This document shows, in pieces, positions 55,374 to 63,342 of a DNA stretch of 64,000 nt; the first letter of the stretch is position 1, and every line of letters starts with the position of its first letter. The notes under the pieces are model-generated. The model made no database searches. It was not told where the DNA came from and saw only the letters and a program-made list of their open reading frames with translations. The stretch covers positions 425,739 to 489,738 of the forward strand of contig CAVOUI010000012.1 of assembly GCA_963699525.1 (NCBI GenBank). The letters run 5' to 3'. Made by a program: the position numbers and the translations under genes. The DNA is from SG8-41 sp963699525. Its GTDB lineage: Bacteria > Pseudomonadota > Gammaproteobacteria > Burkholderiales > SG8-41.

Positions 55374-57697
55374 CACGGGACGGAGCGACAGCGCCGGCGT
55401 TCAAGGGCCGGCGCGAGGACGGGCGGCTCGTCACCGGGCAGGGGCGCTACACCGCCGACTGGAACCTGCCGGGACAGCTCCACGCGGCATTCCTGCGCTC
55501 GGACCGCGCGCACGCCGAGATCGTCTCCATCAACACGCGGCCCGCGCTCGATGCGCCCGGGGTCGTCGCCGTGCTCACCGGCGCGGACACGGCGCGGGCC
55601 GGATTCAAGGTCGCGCCGCCACTGGTGAAGTTTCCGGGAAAGGGAGGCGCGCCGCTCAAGGTGCCGCACCGCGATGTTCTCGCCAGCGGGCGCGTGCGCT
55701 TCGTCGGGCAGGAAGTGGCGATGGTGGTCGCGGCGAGCGCCGCCGCCGCGCACGACGCGGTCGAGGCGATCGAGCTGGAGTACCGCGACCTGCCCCCGGT
55801 GGTGGACGAGGAAGCCGCCCTCGCGCCGGGCGCGCCGCAGCTCCACGCCGATATTCCCGGCAATCTCTGCTTCGACTTCGAATACGGCGACGAGGCGCGG
55901 ACGGCGCAGGCGTTCGCGCGGGCGGCGCACGTGACGCGCCTGACGCTCGAATCGAACCGCATGGTCGGCAGCCCGATGGAGCCGAAGGCGTGCCTCGCCG
56001 CCTACGATCCAGCGACCGACACCTACGATCTCTACTCCAGCACCCAGGGCCTCACGCTCATGCTGGCGGGATTGACGGGCGTGACCGGCATCCCGGCGGA
56101 GAAGATCCGCGTGCACGCGCACGACGTGGGCGGCGCTTTCGGGATCCGCTCCGACGCCTACGTCGAGTATTGCGCCGCGGTGCTCGCGGCGAAGACGCTC
56201 GGGCGGCCGATCAAGTGGGTATCCTCGCGCGCGGAAACCTTCGTGAGCGACTACCACGGCCGCGCGGCGCGGCTCGGCGGCGAGCTCGCGCTCGACCGCG
56301 ACGGCCGCTTCCTCGCCATCCGCTTCGACTGGATCGTGAACTCGGGGGCGTACCTCTCGCAGCCCGGCCCCCTCATCAACACGATGACCACCACCGCGCA
56401 CGTATCGAACGCGTACCGCATCCCCGCGCTCTACGGCCGCCACCGCCTCGCGCTCACGAATACCACGCCCACCTCCGCCTACCGCGGCGCGGGCCGGCCC
56501 AACGTGAGCTACCTGGTCGAGCGCCTGGTGGAGAAGGCGGCGCGCGAGACCGGCATCGACCGCGTGGAGCTCCGCCGGCGCAATCTCATCCCGAAGGAGG
56601 CATTTCCCTACCAGACGCCGGTCGCGGCCTTCGTCTACGACAGCGGCGATCCTCCCGGCCTGCTCGAGCGCGCGCTGAAGCACTCGCAGTGGAGCACGTT
56701 CGGCGCACGCCGCGCGGCCGCTTCCCGGCGCGGCAGGCTCCGCGGCATCGGCTGCGCGATTTTCATCGAGCCCTCCGGCGGCGGCGCGAGTCCGCGCGAG
56801 CAGGCCGCGATCCGCTTCGACGCCTCGGGCAACGCGCGCGTCTACGCGCTGGCCGGGCCCTCCGGCCAGGGGCACGAGACGGTGTTCCCGGAGATCGTCG
56901 CGGACGTGCTCGGCATGGACGCGCGGAGAATCTCGCTGCGCGCGAGCGATCCGCTGGGACCCAAGCTCGCGGGCGAGGGCACGATCTCCTCGCGCTCGAT
57001 GATCTCGCACGGGGGCGCGATGGTGCACGCGGCGCGCGAGGTCATCCGCAAGGGGCTCGCGCTGGCGGCGACGGCGCTCAAGGCGCGCGCGGAGGACGTA
57101 GTGTTCGAGCGTGGGCGCTACCGGGTCCGGGGCGGACGCGCTTCGATCGGCATCGCGGAACTCGCCGCGAAGCACGCCGGCGTTTCGCCCCATCCGCTCG
57201 ATGCGCAGGGAGAGATCGAGCTCAAGCGGACCTTCCCCGGCGGCGCGCACGTGGCGGAGGTCGAGATCGACCCGGACACCGGCGTGATCCGCGTCGAGCG
57301 CTACGTCGCGGTGGACGACTGCGGGCGCGTGCTGAACCACGTGCTGCTCGAGGGCCAGATCCACGGCGGCATCGTGCAGGGGCTCGGGCAGGTGCTCGGC
57401 GAGCATTGCATCTACGACCGCGCGTCCGGCCAGCTCCTGACCGGCAGCTTCATGGACTACGCCATGCCGCGCGCCTCGGTGCTGCGCGAGGCGCGCCTCT
57501 ACGACCACTCGGTGCCGTCGCCCAACAATCCCCTCGGCGCGAAGGGCGGCGGCGAAGCGGGGACCACCGGCGCGGTCCCCGCGGCTGCGAATGCGGTGCT
57601 CGACGCGTTGTCGCCGCTCGGCATAGACCGCCTCGACCTCCCGTACACGCCGGCCCGCATCTGGCACGCCATCGCGGCCGCCAAGCGGCGGGTCTAG
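55370..57697 (+). CDS. Orphan xanthine-dehydrogenase-type Mo-binding subunit
   Basis: Large Mo-pterin subunit of 775 residues, frame intact. Starts GTG at 55370, overlapping the kinase stop. The hammerhead domain begins FKGRREDGRLVTGQGRYTADW. Mo-binding elements are HDVGGAFGIRSDAYVEY, TSAYRGAGRPNVSYLVE, AGPSGQGHETVFPE, VDDCGRVLNHVLLEGQ and the catalytic-Glu region GAKGGGEAGTTGAVP. No FAD or 2Fe-2S subunit gene is adjacent, unlike the two other systems in the window. It must either borrow subunits or use another electron acceptor; the flavin oxidase downstream is a candidate neighbour but is separated by a repeat. Confidence 0.92.
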   Translation: MTRDGATAPAFKGRREDGRLVTGQGRYTADWNLPGQLHAAFLRSDRAHAEIVSINTRPALDAPGVVAVLTGADTARAGFKVAPPLVKFPGKGGAPLKVPHRDVLASGRVRFVGQEVAMVVAASAAAAHDAVEAIELEYRDLPPVVDEEAALAPGAPQLHADIPGNLCFDFEYGDEARTAQAFARAAHVTRLTLESNRMVGSPMEPKACLAAYDPATDTYDLYSSTQGLTLMLAGLTGVTGIPAEKIRVHAHDVGGAFGIRSDAYVEYCAAVLAAKTLGRPIKWVSSRAETFVSDYHGRAARLGGELALDRDGRFLAIRFDWIVNSGAYLSQPGPLINTMTTTAHVSNAYRIPALYGRHRLALTNTTPTSAYRGAGRPNVSYLVERLVEKAARETGIDRVELRRRNLIPKEAFPYQTPVAAFVYDSGDPPGLLERALKHSQWSTFGARRAAASRRGRLRGIGCAIFIEPSGGGASPREQAAIRFDASGNARVYALAGPSGQGHETVFPEIVADVLGMDARRISLRASDPLGPKLAGEGTISSRSMISHGGAMVHAAREVIRKGLALAATALKARAEDVVFERGRYRVRGGRASIGIAELAAKHAGVSPHPLDAQGEIELKRTFPGGAHVAEVEIDPDTGVIRVERYVAVDDCGRVLNHVLLEGQIHGGIVQGLGQVLGEHCIYDRASGQLLTGSFMDYAMPRASVLREARLYDHSVPSPNNPLGAKGGGEAGTTGAVPAAANAVLDALSPLGIDRLDLPYTPARIWHAIAAAKRRV

Positions 57698-57699
57698 CA

Positions 57700-57748
57700 G
57701 AAATCCCCCTCGCCCCATGCCAATGGGGAGAGGATTGGGGTGAGGGGA
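57700..57748 (+). repeat. Dispersed hairpin repeat
   Basis: CTCGCCCCAT/ATGGGGAGAG imperfect hairpin (57709-57733) followed by ATTGGGGTGAGGGG. Same layout (hairpin plus GGATTG..GGTG tail) as the copies at 35.9 and 39.4 kb. It fills most of the gap between the Mo enzyme and the amine oxidase gene. Confidence 0.55.
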
Positions 57749-57756
57749 TACTTGTG

Positions 57757-59157
57757 ATGGATTCATACGACGTCGCGATCCTCGGCGCCGGCGCCGCCGG
57801 GCTGGCCGCCGCGGCGGAGCTGGCCCGCCGCGGGAAATCGGCGGTCGTGCTCGAAGCGCGCGACCGCATCGGCGGACGCGTCTGGTCGCTCGAGGTGCCC
57901 GGGCTGCCGGTCCCCGTGGAGCTCGGCGCCGAATTCATTCACGGGCGTCCTGCGGCGACGTTTTCCCGGATGCGGCAGGCTGGGATCGCCGCGATCGACG
58001 CACCGATCGTCCGCATGGCGGTCACCGGCGGCAAGCTGCGGCCGAGAGGAGACCGTCTCTATGCGGAAGTCCAGCGCGTCCTGCGGCGGCACGCCGGCGC
58101 ACTCGACGAGAAGGACGTCTCCTTCGAGCGATTTCTCGCCCGCCTGCGGCACAAGCTATCGGCGGAGGCCCGGGTATTCGCCCGGATGCGGGTGCAGGGC
58201 TACGACGCGGCGGACCCGGCACGGGCGAGCGCTCGCGCCATCGCCGAGGAGTGGAGCGCGGAAGCGGCGGGGAGTCCCGGGCATCTCCGGCCACAGGGCG
58301 GCTACGGGGCGCTGCTCGACTGGCTCGCCGCGGGGCTTGACGGCAGCCGCGTCGAATTGCGCCTGCGGAGCGTCGTGCGCGCGGTGCGCTGGGAGCGCGG
58401 CGCAGTCGAGGTCGAAGGCACGACTGAGGGAGAGCGACGAGGGATGAGGGTGAGGCGCGATCGATCCCCTCCTGCCCGAGGAGGGGTGCGCGCGAAGCGG
58501 CGGGGTGGTGGGAGCGAATTTCTGGTCACGGCGCGGCGGGCGATCGTCACGCTGCCGCTCGGCGTCCTCAAGGCTCCGCCACGCGCGGCCGGCGCGGTCC
58601 GCTTCACGCCTTCGCTCCGGGAGAAGCGCGCGGCGCTCGCCGGGCTCGAATCCGGAGCGGTGATCAAGGCGGCGCTGCTGTTCCGCGCGGCGTTCTGGGA
58701 GGACATCGATAGGGCGCGCTACCGAAGTGTTTCGTTCTTTCACTCGCCGCGCGCGGCGTTTCCCACCTTCTGGACGGCAGCCCCGGAACGGGTGCCGCTC
58801 CTCGTCGCATGGGCCGGCGGCCCGAAGGCGGCGCGGCTTGCCAAGGCCGCGGTGCCCGAAATCGTGCGCGAGGCGGTGGCGAGCCTGGCTTCGAATTTCG
58901 GCACGCGGGCGGGGACGATTGAGGAGTACCTGTCCACGGCCTGGGTCCACCACTGGCAGCGGGACCCGCTCGCCCGCGGGGCCTACAGCTACGTGGCGGT
59001 CGGCGGGCACGGTGCGCGCCGGGCCCTCGCCGAGCCGCTCGAGGACACGCTCTTCTTCGCGGGCGAGGCGGCGGACTGCGAAGGCGAGCACGGCACCGTC
59101 GCCGGGGCGCTCGCGAGCGGCGAGCGCGCCGCGCGCGAAGTGCTGGGCAGCCGCTAA
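57757..59157 (+). CDS. Flavin-containing amine oxidase-like protein with repeat-encoded insert
   Basis: FAD oxidoreductase of the monoamine oxidase family, 466 residues. The N-terminal dinucleotide motif is DVAILGAGAAGLAAAAELA, followed by VLEARDRIGGRVWS and the family-typical LGAEFIHG. The C-terminal FAD-binding segment is LFFAGEAADCEGEHGTVAGALASGERAA. A run of about 33 residues after VEVEGT (up to SEFLVTARRAIVTLPLGVL) has no place in the family and is encoded by a dispersed DNA repeat (58425-58516) that keeps the frame. No signal peptide. Substrate unknown. Confidence 0.88.
   Translation: MDSYDVAILGAGAAGLAAAAELARRGKSAVVLEARDRIGGRVWSLEVPGLPVPVELGAEFIHGRPAATFSRMRQAGIAAIDAPIVRMAVTGGKLRPRGDRLYAEVQRVLRRHAGALDEKDVSFERFLARLRHKLSAEARVFARMRVQGYDAADPARASARAIAEEWSAEAAGSPGHLRPQGGYGALLDWLAAGLDGSRVELRLRSVVRAVRWERGAVEVEGTTEGERRGMRVRRDRSPPARGGVRAKRRGGGSEFLVTARRAIVTLPLGVLKAPPRAAGAVRFTPSLREKRAALAGLESGAVIKAALLFRAAFWEDIDRARYRSVSFFHSPRAAFPTFWTAAPERVPLLVAWAGGPKAARLAKAAVPEIVREAVASLASNFGTRAGTIEEYLSTAWVHHWQRDPLARGAYSYVAVGGHGARRALAEPLEDTLFFAGEAADCEGEHGTVAGALASGERAAREVLGSR
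58425..58516 (+). repeat. Dispersed repeat inserted in frame in a coding sequence
   Basis: Contains the hairpin CCCCTCCT-GCCCG-AGGAGGGG (58466-58486) and the flank GGCGGGGTGGTGGGAG (58498-58513), which match the reverse complement of the intergenic copy at 52056-52127. The first part (GAGGGATGAGGGTGAGG) resembles the tail of the 57700 copy. About 92 bases, adding roughly 31-33 arginine/glycine-rich residues to the oxidase. Confidence 0.75.
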
Positions 59158-59192
59158 GCTATACTTTCCTTCCCGCCGGGAGGAGAACCGCC

Positions 59193-59777
59193 ATGCCGTT
59201 ATCGCTCGCCTTCACGCACGTCGGCATCCACGTCACGGATATGAATCGCATGGTGGATTTCTACACCCGCGCCGTCGGCTTCGCCGTGTCCGACCGCGGC
59301 CCAAGCCTGCGAGGCAGCGGCGAGATCTGCTTCATGACGCGGGACCCGAAGGAGCACCACCAGCTCGTGCTCGCGAGCGGCCGGCCGGAGAGCCTGCCAT
59401 TCAACGTGGTGAACCAGCTCTCGTTCCTCGTGGACGGACTGCCGACCCTGAAGTCGCTCTACCGCGACATCCAGCGCGAGCCCGGGGTGGAGGATCTCGG
59501 CCCGGTGAGCCACGGCAACGCATTGTCGGCGTACTTCCTCGATCCCGAGAAGAACCGGATCGAGTTCTACCTGCACACGCCGTGGCACGTGCCCCAGCCC
59601 CACCGCATCCCGGTGGACCTCTCGCTTCCCGATGCCCGGCTGTGGGCGGCTGTCGAGGAGGACGCGCGCGCGACACCCGGCTTCAAGCTGCGCGAGGAGT
59701 GGATCGCGGAGATGGAGCGGCGAATCGCGCAGGCCACCACGCGCCGCGGCGCAGCGCGGGCAACGGCGCGCGCCTAG
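59193..59777 (+). CDS. VOC-superfamily (glyoxalase/dioxygenase-like) protein
   Basis: A 194-residue protein with one vicinal-oxygen-chelate domain. N-terminal strand FTHVGIHVTDMNRMVDFYTRAVGF gives the first metal His, NQLSFLVDG replaces the usual second His, and RIEFYLHTPW carries the Glu. The ~55 C-terminal residues (after PWHVPQPHRIPVDL) form a helical tail seen in some ring-cleavage-like members. Good GGGAGGAGA site before the ATG and a TATACT -10-like element at 59160-59165. Function: probably a small-molecule dioxygenase or isomerase; not determined. Confidence 0.86.
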   Translation: MPLSLAFTHVGIHVTDMNRMVDFYTRAVGFAVSDRGPSLRGSGEICFMTRDPKEHHQLVLASGRPESLPFNVVNQLSFLVDGLPTLKSLYRDIQREPGVEDLGPVSHGNALSAYFLDPEKNRIEFYLHTPWHVPQPHRIPVDLSLPDARLWAAVEEDARATPGFKLREEWIAEMERRIAQATTRRGAARATARA

Positions 59778-59794
59778 AACGCCGGGAACGCCTC

Positions 59795-60455
59795 ATGCGT
59801 CGCGGGTTGCTGGTCCTTACGTTGGCGTTGGCAAGCGCCAGCGCGGCCGCGCAATCCTATCCAAGCAAGCCGGTGCGGCTGGTGGTCCCGTTCACGCCCG
59901 GCGGCTCGACCGACATCGTCGCGCGGCTGATCACGCAGAAGCTCTTCGACTTCTGGGGCCAGCAGTTCGTCGTCGACAACCGCCCCGGCGCGGGCGGCGC
60001 GATCGGCGCCGAGCTGGTCGCGCGCGCGGCGCCGGACGGCTACACCATCCTGCTCACCAATCCGGGGCCGGCGCTGCACAACGCCATCCTGCGCAAGAAG
60101 CCGACCTACGCTCTCGCTGATTTCGCGCCGATCATATTTGTCGGCTACACGCCGAACCTCATCGTCGCCACACTCCGGCTCCCGGCGAGCAACCTGAAGG
60201 AGCTGATTGCGTACGCGCGCGCGAACCCGGGCAAGATCAATTGGGCCTCTCCCGGAACCGGCAGCAATCCACATGTTGCGCTCGAGATGCTGAAGCTCGC
60301 GACCGGGATCAACGTCGTGCACGTTCCGTTCAAGGGCGCGGCGCAGGCGTTCACGGATCTCGTAGCGGGCCAGGTCGACGCGCAGGTCTCCTCGTACATC
60401 TCGACTGAAGCCCATATCAAGGCGGGACGGCTGAAGGTGCTGGGGGTGTCGGCGA
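59795..60455 (+). CDS. Bug/TctC-family solute-binding protein, 3' end missing
   Basis: Periplasmic TTT receptor with signal peptide MRRGLLVLTLALASASAAA and mature start QSYPSKPVRLVVPFTPGG. Blocks DNRPGAGGAIGAE, AAPDGYTILLTN, INWASPGTGSNPH and HVPFKGAAQAF are intact, and it reaches AGRLKVLGVSA. After about 60455 similarity stops. The frame runs on to 60544 through sequence that, on the other strand, encodes an unrelated barrel. About 100 C-terminal residues are absent. The truncation coincides with a junction and is not a frameshift. Confidence 0.85.
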
Positions 60456-61872
60456 TCGTGTCCCCGGGGTTGATGCCGACGCTGCTGGTGCTGCAGGGGA
60501 CCGGCACGATCTCGGTGATCGAGCCCACGGTGCGGACGGTGTAATCTTGACCCAAGACGAGCGGGATCGGGGGCCCGGGCGTGGGAAGGCAGCCGACGGG
60601 GAGCGGCCCCAGCGCCGTCTTGGTCACGGTGATCGAGCTCGTGATCACGAAGCTGTTGCGCAGCCGGAGCGGCAGGGCGAACGGCGTGGCGACGGCATGA
60701 ATCTCCTGCGGGACGAACGCCTCGGCGGCTTCCTCGAAGCGGTCGTCCTCGTAGGCGAAGGAGCCCCCGAGGCCCGCCCGAAGACGCCCGCCCCCCGGCA
60801 GGCGTTTCGTGTAGAAGAGGTCGACCCGTGTCGACGCCACGTCCTTCGTGCCCTGCTCGAGATCCTGGTAGATGCCCTCCGCAGTCCCGATGGTGAGGAG
60901 ACTCTCGTAGAGCTGGTGGCGCAGGCCGAGCGTGCCCGTGTGAGTGTCCGCGCGGCCGCCATAGGTGTCGGTCGAGACGTAGAGGTACCGATAGTTGGAC
61001 TGGAAGGTGTCGGTGTGGTCGATCCGCAGCGACTCGTCGGCGAGGAGGGTGGTGAGGTCGGTGGACGCCACGCCCTGGTAGGATCCGCCGTACCGCGTGT
61101 ACCCCCTGAGACGCGAGTCCCAGTGCCAGGTTTCCTCGGGGCCGAAGTCCAGACTGTAACCGAAGACGCCTTCGTGACTCTGGTAACTCAGCGAGGAGAA
61201 CACATGGTCGTCGAGGTTCAGGAACTCGTAACGGAGATCCAGCTCGGCGTTGACGAACCCGCGGAATCCATCGTAGGTGACGTAGGTGCGCGTCTCGTCC
61301 CGCCGGCCCACGACGCCTTGAAGGTCGACTCCTCGGCGGATCAGCTCCTGGCGCACCGTCAGGGTGGAGGGAACCGGCAGCCAGCGGGCCTCCACCGTGA
61401 CACCGCGGTTCTCGGTCTCGATCTCGCTGGCGCCCGGTCGCGCCACCGGGAGGTGCGATTGGGTGCGGTTGGCGAAGAGCCGGAGCGCCAGCGGCTCGCC
61501 TGGCAGGACCTGAAGCAGGACGTCGTAGCCGACGAGCGTGCCGTAGTGGAAATCACCGACCTGGCCATTGGTCTCGGTGAGTCGCTCCTGGAAGAGGCCG
61601 AACGATCCCTCGACGGACAGGGTGAGGAAACCGGGGGTCGTAGATGTGGATGGCCGGGTTCCGCAGCGTCAAGATCTCCTGGGCGACCGTGTTGTCGAAG
61701 TGCGACCCCGGCGCGCCGTTCGTCTTCGAGTACTGGCGCGATCGTACTCGATCGTGCCCTCCAGCTCGCCCTGCCAGGGTCCCATCGTGATGCCCTGCGC
61801 GCTCACAGGCGAAGACCATCCCAGCAACAGGCTACCCAGGAATAGGCTAGATAGCCGCCCCGGTGCCCCCAC
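60455..61872 (-). pseudogene. Outer-membrane beta-barrel of a cytochrome cluster, 3'-truncated and frameshifted
   Basis: Exported protein beginning with GTG at 61872: signal peptide MGAPGRLSSLFLGSLLLGWS, cleaved near VSAQ-GITMGPWQGELEGTIEYD. Frames shift near 61742 (to SKTNGAPGSHFDNTVAQEILTLRNP) and near 61632 (to LTLSVEGSFGLFQERLTETNGQ), then continue unbroken. The long alternating-strand pattern (for example SNYRYLYVSTDTYGGRAD, LYESLLTIGTAEGIYQDL) indicates a large barrel. Its C-terminus stops near 60455 at INPGDTIA where Bug sequence begins. The start is next to a trihaem cytochrome gene (one base after its stop), so it may be the porin of an electron-conduit complex. Confidence 0.68.
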
Positions 61873-61873
61873 C

Positions 61874-62188
61874 TCACCGCGCGACGTGACAACGGGTGCA
61901 GGTGTCGAAGCCGATGCCCCAGGCGGTTCGGCCGTCGTGGCAGGCTCCGCAAGCCTGCCCGGCACTCGTGTCCTCGTGGGTGATCGGCTTCGCCGGCGGG
62001 CCGATCGGGCCCGGGTGGCACGCATAGCACGTGTACCGGATCCGATGAATCCAGTGGGGGAAGACGGCGGGCGGGGGGTCGGCCGGACCCCCTTGACGCT
62101 TGAGCATGATCGCGCCCTCCTCGGCGCCGGCGGCGATGGCGATGGTACCCGCGACCAGCAGCCCGAGCGCGAGCCGTCGCATCGTCAT
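61874..62188 (-). CDS. Small trihaem c-type cytochrome (c7-like), exported
   Basis: A 104-residue protein: signal peptide MRRLALGLLVAGTIAIAAGA, then three CxxCH haem sites, CYACH, CGACH and CTRCH. The first histidine ligand region FPHWIHRIRYTC and the spacing match cytochrome c7/c3-type triheme domains. It overlaps the end of the upstream cytochrome gene by four bases and is followed after one base by the barrel gene, so the three are co-transcribed. Likely a periplasmic electron shuttle. Confidence 0.85.
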   Translation of the reverse strand: MTMRRLALGLLVAGTIAIAAGAEEGAIMLKRQGGPADPPPAVFPHWIHRIRYTCYACHPGPIGPPAKPITHEDTSAGQACGACHDGRTAWGIGFDTCTRCHVAR

Positions 62189-63231
62189 TCCGCCAACGCC
62201 GGGTGGCAGCGCCCGCAGGCGGAGACCGGGAAGGCGACCGTGCCGTGACAGACTCCGCACAGCTCCCCCTTCTCCATCTGGGCCATCGTCATCGGGGTGG
62301 CCCCCGCCTTGAACGCGAATGGCGCCGGGTGGCACGAGTCGCAGCTGAGGAGGGGGGTGTGGGTCTCGTGAGAGAAGACAACCGTCATGTCCTCGTCGTC
62401 CCCCTTGCGGAGCCGCCGGACATCCAGCTCGAGGACGTCCAGGGGAGTCTGCCCGCGGTGGGACCGCGGGGTGTAGAGCCCTTGGGAGAACGCCTCCGAC
62501 CAGTCCGGCGTGGCGGCTCTCCACCGGCAGGCGTGCCTGCACCTCCTTCCACGAGCGGAGACCCTCGAGCGGCGACGCCGGGACCGGCGGCCGCCAGGTG
62601 TCGGTGACCGGGATGCCCGGGTGACAGGCCGCGCAGCGAGTGTCGACCCCGAACGTCACCGTCCCATGGCAGAGTCCGCACGTCTGGCCGTCGCGCATCG
62701 CCGCCATGGTCACGGCCGGTCGCGGGCTCCGGCCCCGAGCGGGAAGGGAGCCGGGTGACAGCTTCCGCACGCAAGCCACCGGGTGTGCGGAGCGTGGTGG
62801 AAGACCGATGCGAAGAACCGGTGACGGCCGGCCACCCTGACATCGAGGTCGAACATGGCCTGTGTCGGCGCGACGGGGTCGAGACCGGCACGTGGCTTGA
62901 TGACGCCGGCCTCGATCGCGCCGCTCCAGTCGACCGCGCCATGCGGGTCGCGAGGCAACAGCGCTTCCGCCTCCTGCCAGGTCCGGGCCCGCTCCGCCGG
63001 GCGCTCGGTCTCGGCACCTCGCCCGCTCTCGGCCTTTGCCTTGGCGGCGGCGCGGAGGTCGGCATTCTCGAGCCGGAGGGCCTCGACCTCTCGCTGAAGA
63101 TCCTGGCGGACCTTGCGAGTGGGAGGCGGCTGCGGCTGCCCGGCCTCGGGCGCGCCGTCGAAGAAGTACGGGAGCCAGCGCCGTCGCGTCTCGGTACTGC
63201 AGCCGACGAGGAGGGCGAGAACCAGGCCCAA
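62185..63231 (-). pseudogene. Hexahaem cytochrome lipoprotein with two tandem c7-like modules, frameshifted
   Basis: Lipoprotein leader with lipobox LLVGCS, then a coiled-coil (RQDLQREVEALRLENADLRA). Next come two copies of a three-haem unit. Module 1: HHAPHTRWLACGSCHPAPF, CGLCH, CAACH. Module 2: SHETHTPLLSCDSCHPAPF, CGVCH, CGRCH. The frame shifts near 62733 (inside module 1) and near 62512 (between the modules, before TPDWSEAFSQGLY). The start is uncertain: TTG 63231 gives a very short n-region, and an ATG near 63307 with another shift near 63290 would give a better leader. It ends overlapping the trihaem gene. Confidence 0.75.
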
Positions 63232-63342
63232 CGCTGTGAAGGCCCCGACGGCTACCGCGTGCCCCGGTTGTGACCCGCGCTCCCGGCCGAATCGCCCGGC
63301 GGCCCATGCCCGAATGGCGCCGGCCCCAGCCCGGTCGGGCTC

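Noticed and set aside
55187..57766. Very long antisense open frame (over 850 codons) opposite the orphan Mo subunit
   Set aside because: It is the codon-bias shadow of the real gene, with low-complexity Arg/Ala/Glu-rich translation and no family motifs.
52056..58516. CRISPR-like array from the repeated C/G hairpins
   Set aside because: Copies are kilobases apart, differ in length and have no regular spacers; no cas genes are present.
60455..60544. Novel C-terminus for the last Bug protein (LLVLQGTGTISVIEPTVRTV)
   Set aside because: The same DNA on the other strand encodes a continuous barrel protein; the extension is antisense read-through past a junction.
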